Shown here piece by piece: positions 52,279 through 60,290 of a stretch of DNA of 64,000 nucleotides (positions within the stretch are counted from its first letter, which is position 1; each line of letters begins with the position of its first letter). The stretch is from Haladaptatus sp. QDMS2. Lineage in GTDB: Archaea > Halobacteriota > Halobacteria > Halobacteriales > Halococcaceae. The DNA is taken from the NCBI RefSeq assembly GCF_029338295.1, contig NZ_CP119792.1, forward strand, positions 186,001 to 250,000. The letters run 5' to 3'. The notes beneath the pieces were generated by a model, which saw only the letters and a list, made by a program, of their open reading frames with translations, was not told where the DNA came from and did not search any database. Made by a program: the position numbers and the translations under genes.

Positions 52279-53499
52279 ATGCGAGACTTTTCCAACCACG
52301 CGACCAACCGCGGAGCGGGACGCGACGTGAAGATTACGGACATCGAGACGTGCATCGTGAAAGGCAACTTCGAGTGGAACCTCGTGAAGGTACACACCGA
52401 TGCCGGCGTGACCGGCATCGGCGAATCCTACCGCGGCGGTGGGGTCCCCGAGATAATGGAGTACATGAAGCGATTTCTCATCGGGGAGAACCCACTCGAC
52501 GTCGAACGACTGTTCCGACGGATGGTCCAGGAAACCTCGGGACACAGCGGGACGACCGGCAAAGTCGTGACCGCCGCCACCGGCATCGAAATCGCCCTCT
52601 GGGACATCGCCGGAAAGGTCCTCGGCGTGCCAGTCTACCAGTTGCTGGGCGGGAAATACCGTGACGAGGTGCGCATCTACTGTGACTGTCACGCAGGCGA
52701 GGCGTTCGCCCTCGAACACGGCTACCACTCGCCCGCCTCAGACGACGCCTACTCGGTCGAAGCCTACGCTCAAGAGGCTGGTCGCGTCGTCGACATGGGC
52801 TTCTCTGCGCTCAAGTTCGACTTAGACCAGCCGTTCGACAACCACCCCGATCCGTACAACGGACGGGTGAGCAACGCCGCTATCGAGCGCAAACGAGAGA
52901 CCGTCGAAGCCATCCGCGACGAAATCGGCTACGACATCGACCTCGCGTTCGACATCCACTGGGACTACTCGATGGACAGCGCAAAACGTATCTGCCAGAA
53001 GTTAGAGCCATACGACCTGATGTGGCTCGAAGACCCGGTTCCGCCGGAGAACATGGAAGCCCAGCGCGAGATTACGCGCTTCTCTCGGGTGCCGATTGCG
53101 ACGGGTGAAAATCGCTTCCGCGTCCACGAGTTCAAGCATCTGCTCTACGACTTCGGCGTCGACATCATCACGCCCGATCCATCCACCTGTGGCGGCCTCG
53201 CGGAGTCGAAGGCAATCGCCAATCGCGCAGAGGAGAATTACATCGCGTTCTCGCCGCACAACGTCTGTAGTCCCATCGGGACGATGGCGTGCGTCCACCT
53301 CGGCGCGAGCGTGCCGAACTTCGACGTACTCGAATACCACGCTCTCGAAGTGGACTGGTGGGACGACCTGCTCGTCCGTGAGGAACCGCTCATTCAGGAC
53401 GGCTACATCGAGGTGCCAGAGACGCCCGGCCTCGGCATCGAACTCGACGACGAGGTGGCACAGGAACACCTCCTCGACCCCGGCACGATGTACGCCTGA
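52279..53499 (+). CDS. Enolase-superfamily sugar-acid dehydratase, XacD-like
   Basis: A protein of 406 aa. K179-F-D, D225-I-H227-W (FDIHW), E251 (LEDPVPP), E277 (TGENR) and H327 (SPHNVCSPIG). Strong overall match to my memory of haloarchaeal XacD: VKITDIET, VGENPLD-like, LLGGKYRDEVRIYCDCH, EYHALEVDWWDDL. It should dehydrate D-xylonate or L-arabinonate to 2-keto-3-deoxypentonate. The GH51 gene converges on it one base away, so arabinose-derived L-arabinonate is an attractive substrate (inference). Confidence 0.87.
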   Translation: MRDFSNHATNRGAGRDVKITDIETCIVKGNFEWNLVKVHTDAGVTGIGESYRGGGVPEIMEYMKRFLIGENPLDVERLFRRMVQETSGHSGTTGKVVTAATGIEIALWDIAGKVLGVPVYQLLGGKYRDEVRIYCDCHAGEAFALEHGYHSPASDDAYSVEAYAQEAGRVVDMGFSALKFDLDQPFDNHPDPYNGRVSNAAIERKRETVEAIRDEIGYDIDLAFDIHWDYSMDSAKRICQKLEPYDLMWLEDPVPPENMEAQREITRFSRVPIATGENRFRVHEFKHLLYDFGVDIITPDPSTCGGLAESKAIANRAEENYIAFSPHNVCSPIGTMACVHLGASVPNFDVLEYHALEVDWWDDLLVREEPLIQDGYIEVPETPGLGIELDDEVAQEHLLDPGTMYA

Positions 53500-53500
53500 T

Positions 53501-55024
53501 TCAGCCCTCGAATTGAATTCCGACGACCGACGACGCCGGCGCGTCCACGCCGACGCGTCCGTCTGCTTCTATGGTTACGTCGAGCAACTCCGATTCGAAC
53601 GCCGCGGCGTTCGCCGCCGTCGTGTGCGCCGCTGGCGCGTGACCCTCGAAGAGAACCCTCGCCTCGACACCGGTCTGTTCTCCATTCCCGTCCATCGCAA
53701 TCTGGACTGTACGCTCGTCAAGGTCGCGATTGCTGAGGGTGAGGAACACCCCGGACTCGTCGCGGGAGGCGGACGCACTTACCAGTGCCACCTCGGTTGT
53801 CTCGTCGCCGTCGACGACGGAGCGCGACGCGGTCTCCACGTCGGTTCGAAGCGCTTTCGAGCCCATATGAGGACGGTAGAGGTCGAACACTCGGTAGGTC
53901 GGCGTCGCCCACGCCGACTCCTCGTCGGTCTGAACCATACACTGGAGCACGTTTATCGTCTGTGCGATGTTCGCCATCGAGACCACATCCGCCCGATCGT
54001 TGAGCATGTCCAGAACGCCCGCCGCGGTGAGTGCGTCGCGGACCGTCTGTTCCTGTTCGAGACCGTTTGCTGGGGTCGCCTGCGGATGCCAGACTCCCCA
54101 CTCGTCTACAATGATGCCGACCGACTCGTCGGGGACGAACGACGAGAGTACCGCCGCTGCGCGGTCGACGTCGTCAGCAACGGCCTTCGCTCTCGCGAAA
54201 AGTCGGAAGTACTGTTCGTCGGTGAAGTCGGTGTCTTCGCCAGCTTCGTAGTACCGGTGGACGGAGATGTGGTCGAGCAGTTCGTACCCACCGATGTCGG
54301 CGATCGCCCCGCTCTCGCCCAGCGTCTGCATGAACTGTCGGTTCCAGTCTGGGTCGTTGTCGCCGCAGGCGACGAGTTCGAGCGACCGTTCGCCGAGCAC
54401 CCGTTCGAACGCCCGCAGGTAGTTCGCGAACCGACGGTACTCCTGAGCGTAGGTATCCGGGTCGTACCGACCACCACAACCCCAGTTCTCGTTACCGACG
54501 CCCCAGTACCTGACGTCGTGGGGTTCCTCGTGACCATTTTTGACTCGTTTTCGTGCATACTCGGTGTCGCCGTCGTGGTTGCAGTACTCTACCCAATCGA
54601 CTGCCTCGCCAGGAGACCCCGAGCCGACGTTCGCGGCGAGGTAGGGTTCCGCCCCGACGGTGCGACAGACACGGAGGAATTCCTCGGTTCCGAAGGCATT
54701 CGACTCCTCCCAGCTGTCGTCGCGCCCCTGCGCCCACCAGAGACTTCGGCGACGCGGGCGCTCCTCCCGCGGACCGATGCCGTCCTCCCAGTGGTAGTCG
54801 TCTGCGAAACACCCGCCTGGCCAGCGCAATACTGGCGGGTCGAGAGAAGAGAGAAGCGAGAGCGTGTCGGCGCGAACGCCGTCAATCGTCTCTACGTTCT
54901 CATCGTCACCTACCCAGAGGCCGCCGTAGATGCAGCGACCGAGGTGCTCCGCGAAATGACCGTAAATCTCTGGGGCGATGCGGCTGATAGGCGTTGCTGT
55001 CCGCACGCGAATCGTATCTGTCAT
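53501..55024 (-). CDS. Alpha-L-arabinofuranosidase, GH51
   Basis: A protein of 507 aa, the usual GH51 length. Acid/base E179 in VGNENWGCGG and nucleophile E308 in VDEWGVW; RWPGGCFADDYHWEDGIGP (67-85) and the C-terminal beta-sandwich are also typical. It cleaves terminal alpha-L-arabinofuranosyl groups from arabinan, arabinoxylan or pectin fragments. There is no signal peptide, so it works on imported oligosaccharides. Last gene of a minus-strand group with three MR/MLE genes. Confidence 0.93.
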   Translation of the reverse strand: MTDTIRVRTATPISRIAPEIYGHFAEHLGRCIYGGLWVGDDENVETIDGVRADTLSLLSSLDPPVLRWPGGCFADDYHWEDGIGPREERPRRRSLWWAQGRDDSWEESNAFGTEEFLRVCRTVGAEPYLAANVGSGSPGEAVDWVEYCNHDGDTEYARKRVKNGHEEPHDVRYWGVGNENWGCGGRYDPDTYAQEYRRFANYLRAFERVLGERSLELVACGDNDPDWNRQFMQTLGESGAIADIGGYELLDHISVHRYYEAGEDTDFTDEQYFRLFARAKAVADDVDRAAAVLSSFVPDESVGIIVDEWGVWHPQATPANGLEQEQTVRDALTAAGVLDMLNDRADVVSMANIAQTINVLQCMVQTDEESAWATPTYRVFDLYRPHMGSKALRTDVETASRSVVDGDETTEVALVSASASRDESGVFLTLSNRDLDERTVQIAMDGNGEQTGVEARVLFEGHAPAAHTTAANAAAFESELLDVTIEADGRVGVDAPASSVVGIQFEG

Positions 55025-55103
55025 CGGTGTCTAACTCCGTCAGTGAGGTGTGTGGCCACACCGCATCGACGCGTGGGTGGTGACAATATTTTCCTCGTCT
55101 TTG

Positions 55104-56237
55104 CTATTCCGTGCGAAACCGTTCGACTGCGTCCTCGTTCACCGAGACGCCGAGCCCCGGCCCCTGCGGGACGGCGAGCGACCCGCCGGTCGGGTCGAGC
55201 GGCGCGTCGAGGAGTTCGTCGCGCAGCGGGTTCTGGCTCCGGTCGAACTCGAACAGCAACGGTTCTGGCACGTTTTCGTTGTGTGGATAGGACGGCAAAC
55301 TCGCGGCGAACTGAAGGGCGGCGGCCACGCCGACGGCCCCGTTCCAGACGTGCGGGTACACGGCAACGTTCTCGGTGGTGGCCCACTTCGCCAGGAATCG
55401 CGACTCTGAAAAGCCGCCGGCACGCCCGAGGTCTGGCTGGATGATGTCCACACCGTGGTCGGCGATGAGGCGTTTGTAGTCGAACCGGCCGAAGTGCGAT
55501 TCGCCCGTGGCGACGGGCACGTCCACCCGGTCGGTGAGTTTCCGGAGGCCCGTGTAGTCCTCGGGCGGCACCGGCTCCTCTATCCACGTGAGGTCGTAGG
55601 GTTCGAGGGCGTTCGCGGACTGAATGGCTTGTTTGAGCCGATAATTGCCGTTGTAATCGACCATCAGGTGGGCGTCGTCACCGAGGAGTTCTCTGGCCGT
55701 CGCCACCCGCTCGACGTCGTCTTCGACGCTGCGGCCGATTTTGAGTTTCGCAGCCGTGAACCCCTCTTCGACGGCGCGTTCGATTGGTTCCGCCGGGTCC
55801 TCGCCCCACTCGGTAATGTACATCGTCGAGGCGTAGGGTGTCACCGCCTCGGTCTGCTGGCCACCGAGCAATCGGTAGATGGGTTCGCCCGTCGCCTTGC
55901 CGATGAGGTCCCAGAGCGCGATGTCCACCGCGCTCACCGCGCTCTGGAGGATGGGGCCGCCACCCAGATTGTAGGCCTCCTGGTGGGTTCGCTCGGTAAG
56001 GGTTTCGACCTCGTATGGACTCGCGCCTTCGACCATCGGTGCGAGAACTTCTTCGACGGCCGTCGCGGTCGTCTGTGGCGGAGCCAGCGCCTCGCCGTAG
56101 CCCACTTCGCCGGTCGTCGTTTCGACGCGGACGAGCATCGCGCTTCGCGTGTCCATGACGCCGCGGGCGTGACCGAAGGCACGTCCGTCTTCGAGGGGAT
56201 ACGAAAGCGGTATTGCCGCTACTGAATCGACTTGCAT
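55104..56237 (-). CDS. Enolase-superfamily (MR/MLE) enzyme, KxK type
   Basis: A protein of 377 aa. K164-L-K166, D194 (VDYNGNY), E220 (WIEEP), E246 (TGESH), D269 (QPDLGRAGG) and H296 (YPHVWNG). MR-type dyad complete, so epimerase or acid-sugar dehydratase. The YPHVWN block occurs in sugar-acid dehydratases and cycloisomerases such as galactarolactone cycloisomerase. Middle of a run of three MR/MLE genes, 79 bp before GH51. Confidence 0.87.
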   Translation of the reverse strand: MQVDSVAAIPLSYPLEDGRAFGHARGVMDTRSAMLVRVETTTGEVGYGEALAPPQTTATAVEEVLAPMVEGASPYEVETLTERTHQEAYNLGGGPILQSAVSAVDIALWDLIGKATGEPIYRLLGGQQTEAVTPYASTMYITEWGEDPAEPIERAVEEGFTAAKLKIGRSVEDDVERVATARELLGDDAHLMVDYNGNYRLKQAIQSANALEPYDLTWIEEPVPPEDYTGLRKLTDRVDVPVATGESHFGRFDYKRLIADHGVDIIQPDLGRAGGFSESRFLAKWATTENVAVYPHVWNGAVGVAAALQFAASLPSYPHNENVPEPLLFEFDRSQNPLRDELLDAPLDPTGGSLAVPQGPGLGVSVNEDAVERFRTE

Positions 56238-56287
56238 AGTCTGAGTCGCGTGGCGCGTCGCATAAAACCTCGTTCCTCGGTAACAGG

Positions 56288-57502
56288 TTACGCGTCGAGG
56301 AATTCGGTCCAGGGGCCGTCGATGTGTGGGTACTCCTCGACCACGTCGAGGTTGACCGTGACGCCGAGGCCCGGGCCGTCGGGGAGCGAGAAGTGACCGC
56401 CCTCGATTCCGAGGTCCTCCTGAATGATGTCCTCGGCGAGGGGGAACGGGTACATCCCGGCCACGTCGTCGCCGAAGACGGGGTATTCGAGCGGTTCGGC
56501 CATGGGAATCGCGGCGGCGAGGTGGGCGTTCGCCACGAGGCCGAGGTGCGTCCCGAAGTTGTGCGGGAGAAAGGTCACGTCACGGTCTCGGCACGCTTCG
56601 ACGACTTCCCAGCAACCGGTAAAGCCGCGGTGGTGGCGAACGTCTCCCTGCAGGAAGCCAACGGCATCGGTGTCTGCGAGGGCCAGCAACCCCTCGGGAG
56701 ATTCCTCGCTCTCGCCACCCGCGAGGGGAACGTCAACTTGGGCGGCAAGCCTGCGGTAGGCGTCGTAGTCGGCGGGGGGAACGGGTTCTTCGAGCCAATA
56801 CGGGTCGAATGCCTCCATCTCGCGGACGAGCGAGACTAGTTCGTCGAACGAGTAGGACGCATCGCCGAGTTTCCACCAGGTGTGGGCGTCCACCATGATT
56901 TCCACGTCGTCGCCGACTGCCTCCCGGATGAGTTCGATGGTTCGCAGGTCCTCGTCGTATCCGAGACCGGGGCGATACTTATACCCGCGAAAGCCGCGGT
57001 CTGCGATTGCGCGGGCCTGTTTTGCATAGCCCTCCGGTGGCATGTACATCCCGGCGCTCGCATACAAGGGAAGTTCCGTGCGGACGTCGCCGTCCGCGAG
57101 CAGGTCGTAAATCGGCGCACCTTGTCGCTTGCCGAGGATGTCGTGGTACGCGATGTCGACGGCGGAAATCGCCTGCGATTCGAGCATCTCGGGGAGGTCG
57201 AGGTCTTCGATTCGCGCTCGAACGTCGGCGGGGCCGGAGAGCGGGCCCTCGGTCAGCGCGGGGGCGACCATGTCTTCGAGGACGCCCGCGAAGTCGCTGT
57301 GGGAGGCTCCTTCGAAGTATTCACGCATCGCCGAACTCGTCGCGCCACCCGTCGCGACGCCGCGCTCTCCGTCTGCGGTTTCGACGACGACGAGGACCAC
57401 GTCGCGCTTCAGCAGGCGGCGAACCCCACCGGCGTAGTGGCGGTCCTGGGGCGGGTCGATGGGCGAGGAGAGATTGTACGCACTAATCGTATCGAGTTGC
57501 AT
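56288..57502 (-). CDS. Enolase-superfamily enzyme, KxR / DxH type
   Basis: A protein of 404 aa. K175-Y-R177, D205-A-H207 (VDAHTWW), E238 (WLEEP), E264 (GGESEE), D287 (QGDVRH) and H314 (LPHNFGTHLG). The second-strand Lys-x-Arg and the extra His after the first metal ligand differ from the KxK proteins. The first domain has a long GASHSDFAGVLEDM segment. Substrate unknown; an acid sugar is likely. 50 bp before 55104-56237 in the same direction. Confidence 0.85.
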   Translation of the reverse strand: MQLDTISAYNLSSPIDPPQDRHYAGGVRRLLKRDVVLVVVETADGERGVATGGATSSAMREYFEGASHSDFAGVLEDMVAPALTEGPLSGPADVRARIEDLDLPEMLESQAISAVDIAYHDILGKRQGAPIYDLLADGDVRTELPLYASAGMYMPPEGYAKQARAIADRGFRGYKYRPGLGYDEDLRTIELIREAVGDDVEIMVDAHTWWKLGDASYSFDELVSLVREMEAFDPYWLEEPVPPADYDAYRRLAAQVDVPLAGGESEESPEGLLALADTDAVGFLQGDVRHHRGFTGCWEVVEACRDRDVTFLPHNFGTHLGLVANAHLAAAIPMAEPLEYPVFGDDVAGMYPFPLAEDIIQEDLGIEGGHFSLPDGPGLGVTVNLDVVEEYPHIDGPWTEFLDA

Positions 57503-57560
57503 GCGAGAGAGTCACTGACACGTGAGTACAAAGAACTGCCGCTTTCGGTAACTATCCTGC

Positions 57561-58727
57561 TCAGAAGACGTATTCCGGACCTTCTTCGTACTCGAAACGG
57601 TCCATGAGGTCCTCCCGGAGCGTAAAGCCGAGGCCGGGTTCGTCGGGGGCGTAAACGCGCCCGTCGCGGATGTCGAACGACTCCTCGAAGAGGTCGGTCA
57701 TGAGCGGCATGTGGGCCTGCCCGACTTCGAGGATGTGGCAGTTGGGAATCGCCATGGCGAGGTGGATGCTCGCGGCGACGAGGACGCCGCTCCCCCAGGC
57801 GTGGGGGGCGACCCGGAGACCGTGCGCGGAGGCGAGCGCCGCGATGCGCTTGATTTCCGTGATGCCACCCGCCCGCGAAACGTCCGGCTGGGCGATGTCC
57901 GTCGCGCCCTGTGCAAAGAGGCTCTGGAAGTCAAAGCGCGTCCACTCGCGCTCGCCAGTTGCAATGGGGATGGTCGTGGCCCGGCGCACTTCCGCGAGGC
58001 CGGCGTGGTCGTCGGGCGAAATCGGCTCTTCGAACCACGCGAGGTCATAGGGTTCGAGCCGGTCGGCGAGGCGAATAGCGGTCGAAACGTCGAGCGACCC
58101 GTGGGCGTCAATCATCAGCTCCACGTCGTCGCCGATGCCCCGCCGGGCGGCCTCGACCCGGCGGACGGTGTTCTCGATGGAGAAACCGTCCTTTCCGACC
58201 ACGCGCATCTTCACGGCGTCGAACCCCTGGTCTGCGTAGCCGCGCATCTCGGCTTCCGCTTCCTCGCCGGGTGCCCAGCCACCGCTCGCGTAGCCTCGGA
58301 TGGAGTCACGCACCCCGCCGAGCAAGCGGTAGATGGGCTGGTCGAGTGCCTTTCCCTTCAGGTCCCAGAGGGCGATGTCGAGCCCCGAAATCGCTTCGAG
58401 CGTGAGTCCCCGGCGGTCCTCACGTGGTTGAGAGTACCCGCGTTCGAGCGACGGTTTCCATCGCGACCCGTTGTACAGCTTTTCCCACAGGCGTTCTGTG
58501 TAAAGCGGGTCTTCGCCCTTCAGCAGCGGCGCGAGTTCGTGTTCGACGATGGACTGAATCGTCGGCGGATTGCCGAGTGACGCACCGACGCCCCGGTGGC
58601 CGTCGTCCGTCTCCACGAAAACGAGCGTCGTGTCGGTTTTGACCTTCGTCCCGAGGTCGGTTCGGTGACGTTTTTCCTCCGGAATCCGGTTCGACAGCGG
58701 AACCGCTCGTACGTCAGTGATTCGCAT
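57561..58727 (-). CDS. Enolase-superfamily enzyme, KxR / DxH type
   Basis: A protein of 388 aa from ATG 58727. K173-M-R175, D207-A-H209 (IDAHG), E233 (FEEP), E259 (TGER), D282 (QPDVSRAGG) and H309 (APHAWG). The DAHG block and a 20-residue insert (SLERGYSQPREDRRGLTL region) occur in D-galactonate/L-talarate-like dehydratases. It heads the MR/MLE, MR/MLE, MR/MLE, GH51 group. Related to 56288 in its Lys-x-Arg motif but not a close copy. Confidence 0.86.
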   Translation of the reverse strand: MRITDVRAVPLSNRIPEEKRHRTDLGTKVKTDTTLVFVETDDGHRGVGASLGNPPTIQSIVEHELAPLLKGEDPLYTERLWEKLYNGSRWKPSLERGYSQPREDRRGLTLEAISGLDIALWDLKGKALDQPIYRLLGGVRDSIRGYASGGWAPGEEAEAEMRGYADQGFDAVKMRVVGKDGFSIENTVRRVEAARRGIGDDVELMIDAHGSLDVSTAIRLADRLEPYDLAWFEEPISPDDHAGLAEVRRATTIPIATGEREWTRFDFQSLFAQGATDIAQPDVSRAGGITEIKRIAALASAHGLRVAPHAWGSGVLVAASIHLAMAIPNCHILEVGQAHMPLMTDLFEESFDIRDGRVYAPDEPGLGFTLREDLMDRFEYEEGPEYVF

Positions 58728-58820
58728 GGCTGAGACGACGGTGAGCAATGATATAAGGTTCCGGTCGCCCACCCCCCAACCTACCGCAAAGGCTTATGCG
58801 CTGGCCCGTGACGCGATGAC

Positions 58821-59168
58821 ATGGCACTGACCGTACAGCCAGCGGACGTACTGGACGCCTACGAGGCCGACGACGGAATCGAACTGCGGCCACTCGTGAG
58901 CAGCGACGACCTGATGGTCGTCCGCGTGGACATCGCGCCGGGGGCGACCCTCAGAATCCACGACCACCCCCACGAGCAGGCAGGCTACGTCGCGGAGGGC
59001 GCGTTCACGTTCACCGGCGACGAGACCCGCGAAGTTGAGAAGGGCGACGGTTACTACGTCCCGCCGGGGCACAAACACGGCGTCGAAGGCGGCGAGGAAC
59101 CCGCTGTCGCCATCGACGTGTTCACCCCCGCCCGTGACTCCTACCGAGAGTTGTTCGACCATCTCTGA
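58821..59168 (+). CDS. Cupin-domain protein
   Basis: A protein of 115 aa. Cupin motif 1 IHDHPHEQAGYVAEGAF (His, His, Glu) and motif 2 GDGYYVPPGHKHGVEGG (His). A TATA-like GGCTTATG lies about 26 nt upstream. Same length and ending (VAIDVFTPARDS) as the cupin at 45974, so a second copy of the same type; possibly a KdgF-like uronate helper. Divergent from the MR/MLE run and convergent with 59169-60254. Confidence 0.82.
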   Translation: MALTVQPADVLDAYEADDGIELRPLVSSDDLMVVRVDIAPGATLRIHDHPHEQAGYVAEGAFTFTGDETREVEKGDGYYVPPGHKHGVEGGEEPAVAIDVFTPARDSYRELFDHL

Positions 59169-60254
59169 TTATTGGTCGGTGAGCGCGTCCACGCAGACCA
59201 CGCCGAGTTTCGTTCCGTCCGGGGACGTGACCGCCGCGAATAATTCGCGAATATCTGCGTCGGCGCTCGAAGCGTTATCGAGGGACCGCACACGTACCGT
59301 GTAGGCACCCCATCGCAGAATGTCGTCGTCCCCCTCCTGGACCGTCTGATTGCGTTCCTGACCGGCCCGCGAGACAGATTGCCAGCGGTCGATATCGACG
59401 CGGTAGGTTCGGTTCGCGGGCGTCTCGTAGGCGACGACGTGGGTCACGACCGGTGCTTCGCCGCTCGTGTAGTCGTTCGGGTCGTACGATGTGAGATTCA
59501 TCTCGAAATCGCTCGTCCACCCCTCCAGTCCCGTCGCCGACGCGCCGGTCACGACCCGCGGACGCAGTGTCTTCGGATGGGCCGTGGTCGGCGGCGGCGG
59601 ACAGGCCGACGGAATGTCGGAGGCAATCGCGGCGGCCGCCGGTTCGACTGGGGTTGCCGAGATGGACGTTCCCGTTGCCGTCGAGTCTGGCTGGTTGCCA
59701 CCCATTACAGGCACGTTCGAGAGGATTCCCGCCTGGGTCACGAGGGCCGCAACGGCCACGACGACGGCGAACGCGGCGAGTCGGGAACGAGCACGGCGGC
59801 CCGTAAGTGAGGTGCGAACACGCCCGAGGGCTGCCCCCGTCGTTTCGACCCGCTCCCAGTGAGACGGGCCGAGTGGCCCTGCTTCGAGGTGGTCCTCCCA
59901 GAGTTGCTCTCGGTCCGGGCCGGAGAGGCCGTACAGGAAGCGTTCTGCGAGGGCGGATTCAGACACCACCGTCTCGGTCTGATGAGTTCGTGAGAGAAAG
60001 GCAACGGCGAGCGGCGTTCGCGCGACGACGAGGTCTACCTCATCGCTAATGAGGGGCGCGAACGCGGTGGCGAGCGTGCTGCTCACGACGCGAATGACGA
60101 CCCGAGAATCGGATTGCGTCGCCGTGACGAAGACACCGGAAACGGTGGTGTCCCATCCGCGTGCTTCCCAGAGCGCGGCGACGAATTGGACGAATCCGTC
60201 CGCTGAGAGTGCACGAATCGCCCGCGTGAATTGTGTTCTGTCGGTCGATTCCAT
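59169..60254 (-). CDS. Membrane-anchored protein with degenerate restriction-endonuclease-like N-terminus
   Basis: A protein of 361 aa. Residues 15-85 (DGFVQFVAALWEARGWDT, then VVIRVVSS and DEVDLVVART) resemble the Mrr-type endonuclease fold in strand and helix order, but the catalytic D-ExK residues are not apparent. A single membrane segment lies at about 159-176. Residues 180-361 form an exported Thr/Pro/Asp-rich domain with N-glycosylation-like sites (MNLTSYD, PANRTY). No family recognised beyond this; the fold call is tentative. Tail to tail with the cupin gene. Confidence 0.55.
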   Translation of the reverse strand: MESTDRTQFTRAIRALSADGFVQFVAALWEARGWDTTVSGVFVTATQSDSRVVIRVVSSTLATAFAPLISDEVDLVVARTPLAVAFLSRTHQTETVVSESALAERFLYGLSGPDREQLWEDHLEAGPLGPSHWERVETTGAALGRVRTSLTGRRARSRLAAFAVVVAVAALVTQAGILSNVPVMGGNQPDSTATGTSISATPVEPAAAAIASDIPSACPPPPTTAHPKTLRPRVVTGASATGLEGWTSDFEMNLTSYDPNDYTSGEAPVVTHVVAYETPANRTYRVDIDRWQSVSRAGQERNQTVQEGDDDILRWGAYTVRVRSLDNASSADADIRELFAAVTSPDGTKLGVVCVDALTDQ

Positions 60255-60290
60255 GGTACTATTTGCGTCGGTGAGTGAGGGAAGGCCCCC

